Shown here: positions 26,725 through 36,137 of the stretch, one piece after another
Layout: each line of letters starts with the position of its first letter
Numbering within the stretch: the first letter of the stretch is position 1
Program-made: the position numbers and the translations under genes
Notes under the pieces: generated by a model
What the model was told of the DNA's origin: nothing
Seen by the model: only the letters and a program-made list of their open reading frames with translations
Database searches by the model: none
Assembly (NCBI GenBank): GCA_951812895.1
Contig: OX638333.1
Coordinates: forward strand, 2,708,001 to 2,772,000
Direction: 5' to 3'
Source: an uncultured Roseovarius sp.
Lineage (GTDB): Bacteria; Pseudomonadota; Alphaproteobacteria; Rhodobacterales; Rhodobacteraceae
Length of the DNA stretch: 64,000 nt

Positions 26725-27885
26725 CTATATCGAGATTAAAGCTGTTAATAGAGCTTCGGCACCAGGTTTCTTTGATCTTCGAACGAGAAACGATACAGAT
26801 TGCCCAAGGTAATTGGCGTGGTCAATGTCCGCACCTGACGCCAAAATCTGCTTGACCATCTCGACACGCCCTGCCCGAACCGCATCAAATAGAGGTGTTT
26901 CACCCTTTGCGTCTGTTGCGTTGAGCTGCGCGCCAGCACTCATCAACAAGGAAAAGGTCTCCAGGAAGCCTGCCTGAGCCGCTCGATGCAAGGGCGTCTT
27001 GCCTTTGTGATCTCTGACGTTGACATCGGCGCCCATGGCCAACAGCTTGGTCACCTCTTCCAAATCGTCCTTGGCGTTATGATTGCCGCGGCATGCTTCG
27101 ACCAATGGAGGGAAGCCATGTCGATCCGGGGCATCAATGTTCAGTTCGTATTCGTAGGGTGCAAAAATCGAGGCCCACTTTGGGTCCAGGCATGCTTCAT
27201 TCGCGTCTCCTGGCCGCGGCTTGGCGCCCATCGCCAATAGAATTTCCAGGATTGAGGTTTCCTCGATATCCAATGCCCATGAAACCAACCGCCCACCGTC
27301 TTCGGTCACATCTGCGCCTCTGGAAATCAGCTCTCTTACAATTTGGAGATGTCCACCCGAAACTGCATAATGTATCGGCCTGAACCCGGTTTCGCCGGAT
27401 GCGCATTTAACGGGGCGGTCAACGAGACTAGGATATTCGCTGATAATATTCTGAACGGTTTTTAGATCGCCAAGATAGCACGCTGAATCCAAGGAGTATG
27501 TTGCGCCGCTTTCTTTCAGAAAATCCGAAACCAATGACTTTTCAAAGATCGTTGCTATACACCAAGGCGTGACTTCAACTTTGGTTTCCCTGAAATACCC
27601 ACCGCGAACTTCCAGCCCCACGCCTTTATTGACAAGGAACCGAACAGTGCCCAACCGTCCCTTCCGGGCCGCCTCCCAAAGCAATGTACGTCCATGCGGT
27701 CCTACAGCTCGTAAGAAGCGGGGTTCTTTCTTCAAATAAATTTGTAACGCCGGAAGGTTGCCCGCCGACGCCGCAGGAAGAACGATCTCAAGAAAGTCGC
27801 GCGATCTTCCGGTTAAGGGTTTAATTGGTCTTCGTGACGAATTCAACATTTGAACCGATTGGTGTGCTGCTTCTAGGTCGCACAA
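26725..27885 (-). CDS. Ankyrin-repeat protein
   Basis: 386 residues with at least five ankyrin repeats: HGRTLLWEAARKGRLGTVRF; GFRPIHYAVSGGHLQIVREL ISRGADV; HGFPPLVEACRGNH; KGKTPLHRAAQAGFLETFSL; KGETPLFDAVRAGRVEMVKQ ILASGADIDHANYLGQS. No signal peptide and no enzymatic domain, so a cytosolic protein-interaction role is likely. The partner is unknown. Stand-alone, convergent with the regulator gene. Its base composition looks more AT-rich than the sel or tam genes, possibly from transfer (not measured). Confidence 0.88.
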   Translation of the reverse strand: MCDLEAAHQSVQMLNSSRRPIKPLTGRSRDFLEIVLPAASAGNLPALQIYLKKEPRFLRAVGPHGRTLLWEAARKGRLGTVRFLVNKGVGLEVRGGYFRETKVEVTPWCIATIFEKSLVSDFLKESGATYSLDSACYLGDLKTVQNIISEYPSLVDRPVKCASGETGFRPIHYAVSGGHLQIVRELISRGADVTEDGGRLVSWALDIEETSILEILLAMGAKPRPGDANEACLDPKWASIFAPYEYELNIDAPDRHGFPPLVEACRGNHNAKDDLEEVTKLLAMGADVNVRDHKGKTPLHRAAQAGFLETFSLLMSAGAQLNATDAKGETPLFDAVRAGRVEMVKQILASGADIDHANYLGQSVSFLVRRSKKPGAEALLTALISI

Positions 27886-28360
27886 AAGCTAGCTGCCTCG
27901 GCGAAATTGCGCAATCCAATGGAAATTTAATTCGAACACCGGCGAAATGATGGTTGCCATATTTTCCCTATTGCGATTGCTGCTCACTGATTGGTTTACG
28001 AATGTCCGAATACGGGAATTAATAGATGGCTTAGGGACATGGTCGAATGCAGGCGAAAGGCCGCCTTTAGCGACTTGTCGGGCAGGGTTGTCGGCTGATA
28101 CCGCAATGCATTTGACTCCGCTTCGAACTCTAAATGGCTGATGCAGCAATTTCAATGATGGGCTCTCGAGTTCCAGCATTAGTCGCTCTCTAAAGGATTC
28201 CGAAGATCGAGAATTTCAATGAAGTGGCAAAAAGTCCTTGATCTGTCTGCGATAGATGTGTTGCCTGGCAGATTTCTATTTGTAGTAGTTATGATAAAAT
28301 AAAGACTATAAATTTTCTAAATTTAAGCGCCGATGATACCTTCGGTCAAATCCTACGACC
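27886..28360. other. AT-rich spacer, likely promoter region for the 28.4-29.7 kb genes
   Basis: About 475 bp without a supported gene. The last 120 bp (28250-28340) are notably AT-rich (AGTTATGATAAAATAAAGAC and similar), as expected of a promoter before the BtpA-like gene. A 96-codon minus-strand frame here has no gene-like features. Confidence 0.4.
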
Positions 28361-28372
28361 ATGGGGCGAGAG

Positions 28373-29110
28373 ATGGACCGGCACGACTTTCAACAAAGAT
28401 TCAGAGCCACTGGTGCGGTCGTGCTTCCGGTTATCCATGTGCTTGACGCGGAACAGGCGAAAAGAAACATCCAGGCCGCTATCGACGTTGGGTGTCCTGG
28501 CGTTTTTCTGATCAACCATGATTTCGAGAAAGAAAAGCTCTTCCCGATCATCAGGGAAATGCGCCAGAAGTTTCCGGACTACTGGATCGGCGTGAATTTT
28601 TTGGCCGTGACGGGCAAGTTCGCATTTCCCATTCTGGGTCAGCTGCAGGCCGAGGGTGTTCAGGTTGATGGCTATTGGGCTGACGACGCTCGTATAGATG
28701 AACGCCGCTCTGATGATGACCAGCCCGAAGCGGAAGAGATTGCTGACATCCGTGAAAAAAGCGGTTGGAATGGTCTGTATATAGGCGGCACGGCCTTCAA
28801 GAAACAGCGCGAGGTCGCGCCCGCTCAGTACGGGAAAAGTGCCCGCATCGCCGCACGCTACATGGATGTTGTGGTGACCTCGGGCGTGGCGACCGGACAT
28901 GCTGCAGATGTAGATAAAATCAACACGTTCCGAAAAAACTGCGGAGATACCGCACTTGGCCTGGCATCCGGCATCACTCCCCAAAACGCAGCAGAGTACG
29001 CCGATGCGGTTGATCTTTTCATGGTAGCTACCGGCATCAATTTCGATGGGGATTTCTACAACATTGATCCAGATCGCCTGAATCACCTCATGAGCCTGAC
29101 ACAAGAATAA
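28373..29110 (+). CDS. BtpA-like TIM-barrel protein
   Basis: 245 residues. It resembles the BtpA/SgcQ family of TIM-barrel proteins: AVVLPVIHVLDAEQAKRNIQ, GVFLINHDFE, DYWIGVNFLA, YMDVVVTSGVATGHAADVDK, LGLASGITPQNAAEYADAVD and LFMVATGINFDGDF, which forms a phosphate-binding-like end of the barrel. The start could be 28361 or 28373; I used the second because GGGGCGAG precedes it. It lies 13 bases before a phosphoribosyltransferase gene, so the two probably act together on a ribosyl or phosphoribosyl compound (inference). The family name alone does not give a reaction, and BtpA annotation as a photosystem factor should not be carried over. Confidence 0.65.
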   Translation: MDRHDFQQRFRATGAVVLPVIHVLDAEQAKRNIQAAIDVGCPGVFLINHDFEKEKLFPIIREMRQKFPDYWIGVNFLAVTGKFAFPILGQLQAEGVQVDGYWADDARIDERRSDDDQPEAEEIADIREKSGWNGLYIGGTAFKKQREVAPAQYGKSARIAARYMDVVVTSGVATGHAADVDKINTFRKNCGDTALGLASGITPQNAAEYADAVDLFMVATGINFDGDFYNIDPDRLNHLMSLTQE

Positions 29111-29123
29111 GGGAGCATATCAG

Positions 29124-29744
29124 ATGACACGTGACAAAGGACCCAGAGACGACCGTTGGTATTTCTCACTCATGGCCCCCAACACCAAGGGTGATAAATT
29201 CGCCTGGCTGGACCCGACATCCATCTACATCAACGGCAAGGCCTATCACGATTTGCTGGATGATCTTTGTGCTGATCTGGAAACGGACGAGATTGATGTT
29301 GTGGCGGGCCTTGATGCCATGGGATTTGTCTTGGCGGCCGGCATTGCCGCGCGGATCGGCCGAGGGTTTCTGCCTATTCGCAAGGCGGGTAAACTCTGTG
29401 TCGACACGGACAGCTCCACAATGACCAACTATTCCGGTAAAACACAGAATATGGAAATGCGCGTGCCCGCCTTCGCACCGGGTACCCGTGTATTGCTGGT
29501 GGATCAGTGGGTGGAAACCGGTGGCACCATGCAAGGGGCCGTCCAACTTGTCGAGCAGCAAAAAGGCGTCGTCGCGGGCATGGTTGCCGTGGTCATAGAG
29601 GATAATGATGCCACTGCTGAATATCGCAAGAAATACAAATGCGTCACCGCCATTCAGCCGGGTACAGAGTGGCAGCGCCAAGCCAACGCGCAGTATCTCG
29701 AAAGCTTCAAGACCTACAAACCCGAGATGGCATTCCCGATCTAA
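29124..29744 (+). CDS. Phosphoribosyltransferase (adenine phosphoribosyltransferase-like)
   Basis: Type I PRTase fold, 206 residues. The PRPP-binding loop is RVLLVDQWVETGGTMQGAVQ, where the usual pair of acidic residues is D and E, followed by T-G-G-T. Upstream VVAGLDAMGFVLAAGIAARI, then GRGFLPIRKAGKL, matches the APRT block (G-x-d-a-r-G-f…p-x-r-K-x-g-K-L). The N-terminus is longer than in plain APRT. Product would be a nucleotide from a free base and PRPP, but the base is uncertain. Probably cotranscribed with the BtpA-like gene. Confidence 0.8.
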   Translation: MTRDKGPRDDRWYFSLMAPNTKGDKFAWLDPTSIYINGKAYHDLLDDLCADLETDEIDVVAGLDAMGFVLAAGIAARIGRGFLPIRKAGKLCVDTDSSTMTNYSGKTQNMEMRVPAFAPGTRVLLVDQWVETGGTMQGAVQLVEQQKGVVAGMVAVVIEDNDATAEYRKKYKCVTAIQPGTEWQRQANAQYLESFKTYKPEMAFPI

Positions 29745-29998
29745 AGAGCGGTCAATGCGTAGCAGTGCAGATTTGCCTGAAAACAGGTGCGACAGATGAA
29801 AATCACCTGTGAAACAATTGCCCGCCGGCATTGTCGGCGCTCCGAAATATTTCCATCATACGGGCACCTTTCAGGACCATAGCGTCATCGCGCGCAGCAA
29901 CCCCATGGGCATTTTGCTGGAGAAAAAAGGAGGGCCTGGCGGTCATTCGCATTGTTAATGGTTGCCCGGTTGATATTTTGAGCATTAATGTTTCCGAT

Positions 29999-30883
29999 AT
30001 GCGCGTCGTCAACCTTTCAACCGAGCTTTTGCGGACATTCGTAACCGTTATCGAAGTGGAAAGCTTCACGCGTGCGGCTGAGATTCTGGGGCGAACCCAG
30101 CCCGCGATCAGCCTGCAGGTGAAACGGCTTGAACAAACGGTCGGGTACGATCTGATCAGGCGAAAAGGCAAGGACATCTCTCTGACTGAGCGCGGTGAAG
30201 CCTTGGCAATTCATGCTCGGCAGATCCTCCGCCTGAACGATCTTGCTGTGGCACAGTTCGAACATCAGAAAAAATCTGCCAAATTGCGGGTCGGCTTGCC
30301 TGTGGACTATGCGGTCAATACGCTTCAATCCTGTCTGACCGATGTGGTGCGACAGTACACTGATGTTCAGATCGAGATACGCTGTGATTTGTCAAAGCAC
30401 CTGCTTTCTGCCCTGCGCAGCAATGAAATCGACATAGCAGTGGCCCTCTTTGACGGTGACGACCAACAGTTCCTGTTCCGCAACTGGAAAGAACAGCCCA
30501 CCTGGGTAGGTGCCACAGATTTCGTAATCCCAGATCAATCCGATATACCCCTTGTGGTGCATCCCTATGGCTGTGTTTACAGGGATCGTATGGCCACCGC
30601 TCTGAAGCTGGCCGGGCAAAACTGGCGCGTCGCCTATTCCAGCCCCGGCATCGGCGGTGTTCAGCATGCGGTGCGCGATGGGCTGGGCCTGTCCTGCCTG
30701 ACAGGCCCCACCATACAGAGCGGAATGCGCAGATTTTCCGAAAGAGACGGCCTGCCGGCCTTGGCGCCCTTACATATTGGACTCTTTGCACGTCAGGCGC
30801 AGTTGGGGTCAGGAGGATACGCGGCTATCGATGCAATTGTACAGACGCTTGAAGAGTACACTACGGGTAGTGAGTTTGGATAA
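29999..30883 (+). CDS. LysR family transcriptional regulator
   Basis: 294 residues from the ATG at 29999 (MRVVNLSTELLRTFVTVIEV). The open frame to 29831 is rejected because LysR proteins start about here. Helix-turn-helix: VESFTRAAEILGRTQPAISL, QVKRLEQTVGYDLIRRKG. The effector domain follows (LRVGLPVDYAVNTLQSCL onward). It lies between the phosphoribosyltransferase and an amine-type ABC operon, all on the plus strand, so it probably controls one of them. It is not divergent from a target, which is less usual for the family. Confidence 0.88.
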   Translation: MRVVNLSTELLRTFVTVIEVESFTRAAEILGRTQPAISLQVKRLEQTVGYDLIRRKGKDISLTERGEALAIHARQILRLNDLAVAQFEHQKKSAKLRVGLPVDYAVNTLQSCLTDVVRQYTDVQIEIRCDLSKHLLSALRSNEIDIAVALFDGDDQQFLFRNWKEQPTWVGATDFVIPDQSDIPLVVHPYGCVYRDRMATALKLAGQNWRVAYSSPGIGGVQHAVRDGLGLSCLTGPTIQSGMRRFSERDGLPALAPLHIGLFARQAQLGSGGYAAIDAIVQTLEEYTTGSEFG

Positions 30884-31032
30884 GCATCTATTATGCGACT
30901 ATATAGACGATAAATTTCCTTTTGCCGGATTGGTAGAATAGACTTTTTCTTAAATCAGCGGCCACAGACCAAATCCGGCGGTGGCGTCGTGCCAATAGAA
31001 TGAGCCGCTACACGATAACTCGGAGGAAAAAA

Positions 31033-32172
31033 ATGAAATCGAAATATCTGAATACCCGTCCCATAGTACCAACGCGTCGTGATGTGTTGCGAATTGGTGG
31101 CGGCATCGCGTTGTCAGCACCGTTTGTCGGTCGGGCCTGGGCTTCGACCACAGAAATCAACATGCTGGCCTGGTATGGTCATGGCGAGCCTGACATGGTC
31201 GGCGCCTTTGAGGAGACCAACAACGTCAAATTTGTTCCCAAATACTACGCGGGCGGCGACAATATGCTGGCGCTGATCGCGCAGTCGCCACCGGGCACCT
31301 ATGACATCATCCTGTCTGATGCGGAATTCGTTCAGCAGCTGAACGCTGCAGGGTATATTGAGGCGCTGAACTCGGACGATTACCCGTTCGATGACATGCT
31401 GCATGAGGATTTCACCAAATTCCCTGGCCACTGGGACGGCGATACACTCTTTTCGATGATCCTGCGTGGCGGGCATTTGGGTGTGAGTTACAACACCACA
31501 GCCATCAGCGCCGAAGAGGCGACCAGCTATGATGCCTTCTGGAAGCACGAGGTAGAGGGCAAGGTTGGCCATTTCGACTGGCATCTGCCCAACCTCGGCA
31601 TGATGAGCCTGAAGAATGGCAATGGCGCTAACCTTTGGAACGTTGACGATGCCGCGTGGCAGGCGGTGCAGGACACAACGATGAGCCTGCGGCCCCAGAT
31701 TGGCGGCTATTTTGACTATGGCGGCACGTTCAATGGTCTCAAGAACGGCGAGATGCTGGCGATGTGCGGTATCGGCGATTGGATCACCGGTGTGCTGGAA
31801 CGTGATGGCGCGCCCGTGGCATCGGCTATCCCGCAAGAGGGCGGCATCCAGTTCACCGAAAGCTATTGCATCGGCAAGGGCTCGGGCAAGGCGGATATTG
31901 TTACCAAGTTCATCCAGTATATGTTGTCACCCGAGGGGCAGGTGAAATCGGCTCAGATGCTGGCCTATCCGGGTTTCTGCGTGACCAAGGGTGGTCGGGC
32001 AGCCTTGCAGGAGCAAGATCCGGCTGAAGCCGAGCGTAGCCATCAGGTTGAGGGCATGGCAAACGAGCCGATCGCTCTTATCAACGAGGGTCGCATCCAC
32101 TATCGCAACATTCCCCAGCAGCAGACGCTTGAAGATTGGAACGATTTCTGGTCCGAATACAAGAACGCCTGA
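31033..32172 (+). CDS. ABC transporter substrate-binding protein, spermidine/putrescine type, Tat-exported
   Basis: 379 residues from the ATG at 31033, set by a GGAGG site at 31022-31026. The N-terminus carries PTRRDVLRIGGGIALSAP, a twin-arginine signal, with likely cleavage after GRAWA. The mature part (STTEINMLAWYGHGEPDMVG, ESYCIGKGSGKADIVTKFIQ) is of the PotD/PotF-like SBP type. First gene of a five-gene plus-strand run: binding protein, two permeases, ATPase and deacetylase-fold enzyme. A hairpin follows its stop, which often keeps binding-protein mRNA more abundant than the rest. The ligand is likely an amine or amino-alcohol, given a copper amine oxidase further on. Confidence 0.87.
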   Translation: MKSKYLNTRPIVPTRRDVLRIGGGIALSAPFVGRAWASTTEINMLAWYGHGEPDMVGAFEETNNVKFVPKYYAGGDNMLALIAQSPPGTYDIILSDAEFVQQLNAAGYIEALNSDDYPFDDMLHEDFTKFPGHWDGDTLFSMILRGGHLGVSYNTTAISAEEATSYDAFWKHEVEGKVGHFDWHLPNLGMMSLKNGNGANLWNVDDAAWQAVQDTTMSLRPQIGGYFDYGGTFNGLKNGEMLAMCGIGDWITGVLERDGAPVASAIPQEGGIQFTESYCIGKGSGKADIVTKFIQYMLSPEGQVKSAQMLAYPGFCVTKGGRAALQEQDPAEAERSHQVEGMANEPIALINEGRIHYRNIPQQQTLEDWNDFWSEYKNA

Positions 32173-32197
32173 CTGGCCAATTCGAACGAACAAACCG

Positions 32198-32224
32198 GGA
32201 AGCGGCCTGAACCGGGTCGCTTTC
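32198..32224 (+). other. Intercistronic hairpin after the binding-protein gene
   Basis: GGAAGCG and CGCTTTC pair (one G·U) around a 13-base loop with GCC/GGG inner pairs. It sits between the binding protein and the first permease, where such hairpins often protect or attenuate mRNA. Confidence 0.35.
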
Positions 32225-32248
32225 TGATGTGCACAAGGGCCAAGCCTC

Positions 32249-33097
32249 GTGAAACGCAAGTTTGATCTTTATGCCATGACCTGGCGGTTGCCGATCATCT
32301 TCTGGCAGGCGCTGTTTTTTGTCGGGCCGCTGCTGTTCATGATCGCGATTTCGTTCTTTGTCGTGAAGAACTATCGCATGACCGAGGCTTTCGAGTTCGT
32401 GAACTGGCAGAAGATGCTGACACGCAACTATTTCTGGGACAGCTACGGCTATACTATTTTCATCGCGGGCATCAGCACTATCGTGGCGATGGTTCTTGCA
32501 TTTCCAGCGTCGTTTGCGCTGGCGTTTCGAGCCTCTGACAATCTGCGTCGCTGGGCGATTTTCCTGCTGATTATCCCGTTTTTCACTTCTTATCTGGTGC
32601 GTACATTTTCATGGTATGTGATTTTGGCCGAAAGTGGTGTGGTCAATGCGATGTTGGGCTATGTCGGGCTGGGGCCGTTTAAAATGCTCAACACCCATTT
32701 TGGTACGGTTGTCGGCTATCTGACCCTGACCTTGCCGCTGGTTGTGATCCTGCAGACTGTCACCATGGCAAATGTGGACAAGACCCTGATCGAGGCAGCC
32801 CGCAACCTGGGCTGTAAGCCGCTCGCTACCATCTGGCGCGTGGTGCTTCCGCTGTCGAAGACCGGACTGATTGTGGCTGCACTGTTTTGCTTTATCTTGT
32901 CCTTCGGTGATTTTGTGGCTCCTTTCTATCTGGGAGGCTCGCAGGAGCCGACATTGCCGATCCTGATCCTAGATACCACCAAATCCGGACAGCAATGGCC
33001 CCGGGCTGCGGTAGTGGCCATCATGATGATGGCCACCTTGTTTACCATCGCCTTTGCCGCGATCGCGCTGGCCTACAGAAAGGGCGGGGCACGATGA
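32249..33097 (+). CDS. ABC transporter permease, PotB type
   Basis: Inner-membrane permease of 282 residues with six hydrophobic segments, the first at FWQALFFVGPLLFMIAISFF. The cytoplasmic EAA loop reads EAARNLGCKPLATIWRVVLP and contacts the ATPase. Starts at a GTG at 32249. It overlaps the next permease by an ATGA. The family imports spermidine, putrescine or similar cations. Confidence 0.9.
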   Translation: MKRKFDLYAMTWRLPIIFWQALFFVGPLLFMIAISFFVVKNYRMTEAFEFVNWQKMLTRNYFWDSYGYTIFIAGISTIVAMVLAFPASFALAFRASDNLRRWAIFLLIIPFFTSYLVRTFSWYVILAESGVVNAMLGYVGLGPFKMLNTHFGTVVGYLTLTLPLVVILQTVTMANVDKTLIEAARNLGCKPLATIWRVVLPLSKTGLIVAALFCFILSFGDFVAPFYLGGSQEPTLPILILDTTKSGQQWPRAAVVAIMMMATLFTIAFAAIALAYRKGGAR

Positions 33098-33891
33098 AAC
33101 AGAACCGCCTGCTGAACATCATCCTGATGATTTATGTGCTGTGCATCTTTGCGTTCATCTTCGCGCCGATCCTGTTTTCGCTGGTGTTCTCGTTCAATTC
33201 GCAACGCTTCCCCACGATCCCTTTGGGAAATTTTACGACAGAATGGTATGCCAAGATTTTCGCAGACCCTGACGTCTGGCTCGCGGCCCGCAATTCGCTG
33301 ATCGTTTCGGTCAGCACTGCGCTGCTGGCGACGTTTCTTGGGTTTTGCACCGCCTATTCGGATTTCCGCTATAACTTTCGCTTCAAGGGTCCCTATCTGG
33401 CACTGATCCTGCTGCCGCCGACCATTCCGCTGATCATCATGGCGCTGGCGATGCTGGCCTGGTTGTCGCGACTGGGGCTCTCGGGGCAGCTCTGGTCGAT
33501 CATTCTGGCACATTCTGTTCTTACGGCGCCCTTTGCCATGGCGATCATCCGGCTGAGGCTTAATCAGATGGATCCCGATCTTGAGGCCGCTGCCTGGAAT
33601 CTGGGCAGCAGTGAATGGCAGGCGATGCGCCATATAATCATTCCGTTCTGTGCACCGGCGATTGTATCCGGCCTGTGTCTGACTGCGGCCGTGTCCTTTG
33701 ACGAATTTGCAATTTCGTGGTTTGTGTCCGGCCTGAACAAGACCGTGCCGGTGATCATTTTGGAAATCGTCCAGGGCAACATCGACCCGCAGGTCAATGC
33801 CATCGGCACATTCGTATTCCTTACCTCCATGACGCTGGTGATCCTCGCTCAGGTGTTTTTCATCAGCCGCCAAGTGAAGAGCCATTCTTGA
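33094..33891 (+). CDS. ABC transporter permease, PotC type
   Basis: 265 residues. The ATG at 33094 overlaps the stop of the previous permease; the longer frame from 32995 is not used. Six membrane segments begin with IILMIYVLCIFAFIFAPILF. The EAA loop is EAAAWNLGSSEWQAMRHIII. It also has the family stretch FDEFAISWFVSG. Forms the channel together with the PotB-type permease. Confidence 0.9.
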   Translation: MKQNRLLNIILMIYVLCIFAFIFAPILFSLVFSFNSQRFPTIPLGNFTTEWYAKIFADPDVWLAARNSLIVSVSTALLATFLGFCTAYSDFRYNFRFKGPYLALILLPPTIPLIIMALAMLAWLSRLGLSGQLWSIILAHSVLTAPFAMAIIRLRLNQMDPDLEAAAWNLGSSEWQAMRHIIIPFCAPAIVSGLCLTAAVSFDEFAISWFVSGLNKTVPVIILEIVQGNIDPQVNAIGTFVFLTSMTLVILAQVFFISRQVKSHS

Positions 33892-33892
33892 T

Positions 33893-34978
33893 ATGACAGA
33901 GCCTCTCGTTACCTTTCGCAACGTAAAGAAACACTTTGGCGACTTTGTTGCTGTTCGCGAGATGGATCTGGATATCCACACAGGCGAGTTTCTTGCCATC
34001 ATGGGCTCCTCGGGCTGTGGCAAAACCACGACATTGCGGATGCTGGCCGGTTTGGAAGCGCCTACATCCGGTGAGATCCGCATAGGCGGTGATTTGATGA
34101 ATGACGTCAAACCGCACGAACGTGACACTCCGCTGGTGTGGCAGTCGCTGGCGCTGTTTCCCTTTCTAAGCGCGCGCGAGAATGTCGAGTTTGGCCTGAA
34201 AATGCGTGGTGTGGACAAGGACGAGCGCAAGCGCCGGGCACTGGAATGGCTGGATCGGATGGAGATCGGCGAATTTGCCGACCGTAACATTACCACTCTT
34301 TCGGGCGGTCAGAAACAGCGTGTGGCGCTGGCGCGTTCACTGGTGATGGAACCCCAGATGCTGCTGCTGGACGAACCGCTTTCGGCGCTTGATGCCAACC
34401 TGGTAATCCGCATGCAGGCCGTGTTGACGCGGCTGCAAAAGGAGCTCGGGATAACCTTCGTCTATGTCACCCATTCGCAATCCGAAGCCTTCGCCATGGC
34501 AGACCGTGTAGTGATCATGAGTCAGGGCGAAATCGCGCAGGTCGGCTCGCCCAAAGATATCTACCGTTCACCCGCCAACCGGTTCGTGGCCGAGTTTGTG
34601 GGCCGCAACAACATTCTGGGAGGTACGGTGATATCGCAGTCCAGCGAAACCGTTTCTGTGTCAACTACGTCCGGCGATTTCACCGCTGTAGCCCCTGCGG
34701 ACCAGCGAACCACGGGCAGCGATTTGACATTTTCTGTCTCTGCCGATCTGGTTTCGGTTTCGATCGATCAACCTGATGCCCTGAACAAGGTGCAATGCAA
34801 CGTGATTTCCGAAGAATTCATCGGCTCGGTTGTAACGCTGTTTCTGGAAAGTGCGGACGGCCACGAATTCAAGGTTCAGATGCAGGAACGCGATCTGATC
34901 GAGCTGGATTTGCGCAGTGGCAGTCAGATATGGCTGAGTTGGCTGCCTGAGAACGCCCACGTACTGGACGGGGATTAG
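33893..34978 (+). CDS. ABC transporter ATP-binding protein, PotA type
   Basis: 361 residues. Walker A GSSGCGKTT, Q-loop VWQSLALFPFLSARENV, signature LSGGQKQRVALARSL, Walker B MLLLDEPLSALDANL and H-loop YVTHSQSEAFAMAD are all present. The last 110 residues form a TOBE/OB regulatory domain as in PotA and FbpC. The Q-loop carries W where most relatives have F before Q, a minor change. Two bases separate it from the permease stop. Powers the transporter of this operon. Confidence 0.93.
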   Translation: MTEPLVTFRNVKKHFGDFVAVREMDLDIHTGEFLAIMGSSGCGKTTTLRMLAGLEAPTSGEIRIGGDLMNDVKPHERDTPLVWQSLALFPFLSARENVEFGLKMRGVDKDERKRRALEWLDRMEIGEFADRNITTLSGGQKQRVALARSLVMEPQMLLLDEPLSALDANLVIRMQAVLTRLQKELGITFVYVTHSQSEAFAMADRVVIMSQGEIAQVGSPKDIYRSPANRFVAEFVGRNNILGGTVISQSSETVSVSTTSGDFTAVAPADQRTTGSDLTFSVSADLVSVSIDQPDALNKVQCNVISEEFIGSVVTLFLESADGHEFKVQMQERDLIELDLRSGSQIWLSWLPENAHVLDGD

Positions 34979-34981
34979 GCG

Positions 34982-35878
34982 ATGATCCGAAACCTGATCC
35001 CTTGGCCCAATGGCGCCAAATGTGCGGTAGCGATCAGTTTTGACATGGATGCCGACAGTCTGATCCATGTGGCACGGCCCCATGACAGCCATCGGCGCCT
35101 GTACCCCACGTCCATGGGGCGCTATGGCCCCAATGTCGCCCTGCCTCGTATTCTGGACACTTATCGGCGTTTTGGCTTGAAACAATCCTTCTTCATTCCG
35201 GGATGGTGTCTGGAGCAATACCCCGAAACCGCCGAGGCGATCCTGAATGACGGCCACGAGATTGGCCATCACGGCTATCTGCACGAAGATCCGATTGCGA
35301 CCTATGGCAATCAGCGAGAGTGGTTTGAACGCGCTCTGGATGCTCATAAGCGTATCTGCGGAAAACTGCCCGAAGGTTACCGTGCACCGGTGTACAATAT
35401 CACCGATGAAGTGGTTAACCTGATGCAGGAAAATGGATTTCGGTATGACAGCTCAATGATGGCTGAAGACATTCCTTACGCAATCGAAACCTCTAGGGGA
35501 CAGCTTTACGAAATGCCGGTCCACTGGGGTACGGATGACTGGCCCCCCTTCGCGCATTACGAGGAAATTGGCTATATGATGCCGGTCAGATCACCCTCTG
35601 CTGCGCTGGAAGGATTTTGGGAAGAGTTCGAAGCGCAATATGAAACTGGCGGTTTTTTCATGCTGATACTTCACCCGTTTCTGACCGGGCGCCTTGCGCG
35701 GTGGCGGCTTGTTGAACAATGGATCGAAGACACGCTGAAAACGCGCAAAGTCTGGTTTTCAACGCTTGCAGGCATTGCGGATCACATGGATGCACTACAG
35801 AAATCAGGCACTTGGTCGCCCTCGGTTGAAAAGTTGCCTTATTTCAACGCACCACCGTTAGGATTACAAAATTCCTGA
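34982..35878 (+). CDS. Polysaccharide deacetylase family (CE4) hydrolase, PuuE/HpPgdA-like
   Basis: 298 residues of the NodB/CE4 fold. The metal triad appears as SFDMDADS (Asp) and GHEIGHHGYLHE (two His). Other blocks are KQSFFIPGWCLEQYPE and EGYRAPVYNITDEVVNLMQ. There is no signal peptide, so it acts in the cytosol on a small amide or ureide rather than on cell wall; PuuE allantoinases and HpPgdA are the nearest known types. It starts four bases after the ATPase stop, so it belongs to the transport operon and probably hydrolyses the imported compound or its product (inference). Confidence 0.82.
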   Translation: MIRNLIPWPNGAKCAVAISFDMDADSLIHVARPHDSHRRLYPTSMGRYGPNVALPRILDTYRRFGLKQSFFIPGWCLEQYPETAEAILNDGHEIGHHGYLHEDPIATYGNQREWFERALDAHKRICGKLPEGYRAPVYNITDEVVNLMQENGFRYDSSMMAEDIPYAIETSRGQLYEMPVHWGTDDWPPFAHYEEIGYMMPVRSPSAALEGFWEEFEAQYETGGFFMLILHPFLTGRLARWRLVEQWIEDTLKTRKVWFSTLAGIADHMDALQKSGTWSPSVEKLPYFNAPPLGLQNS

Positions 35879-36137
35879 AAAAAATATCAACCCGCAACCA
35901 AATCCAATGTGGTTGGTGCTAACAGGTTGAAAATTCCATTTGGCTTCTATCTGATTTGCCAACATCACCGCAATTCATCTACGGGCCGCGATAAATCTTT
36001 AATGCGCTTTATCTGATGCCGGAACTACAAGCGAAAGCCTCTACAAATCTGGGGGCACCTCACATCTAGAAATTTGCGGGTTAACATTGTTGTTTCCGTT
36101 ATTGTGCACTGTCGTCTTCTAATTCTATGCTCAACTT

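Noticed and set aside
28346-29104. 252-codon minus-strand frame
   Set aside because: Mirrors the BtpA-like gene, which has a family match and a fitting start.
28373-29110. Photosystem I assembly role from the BtpA name
   Set aside because: The family is broad and no photosystem genes are present; only the fold-level similarity is kept.
33073-34296. 407-codon minus-strand frame opposite the permease and ATPase genes
   Set aside because: It is antisense to well-supported transporter genes, rich in Arg, Gln and Ser, and has no family features.
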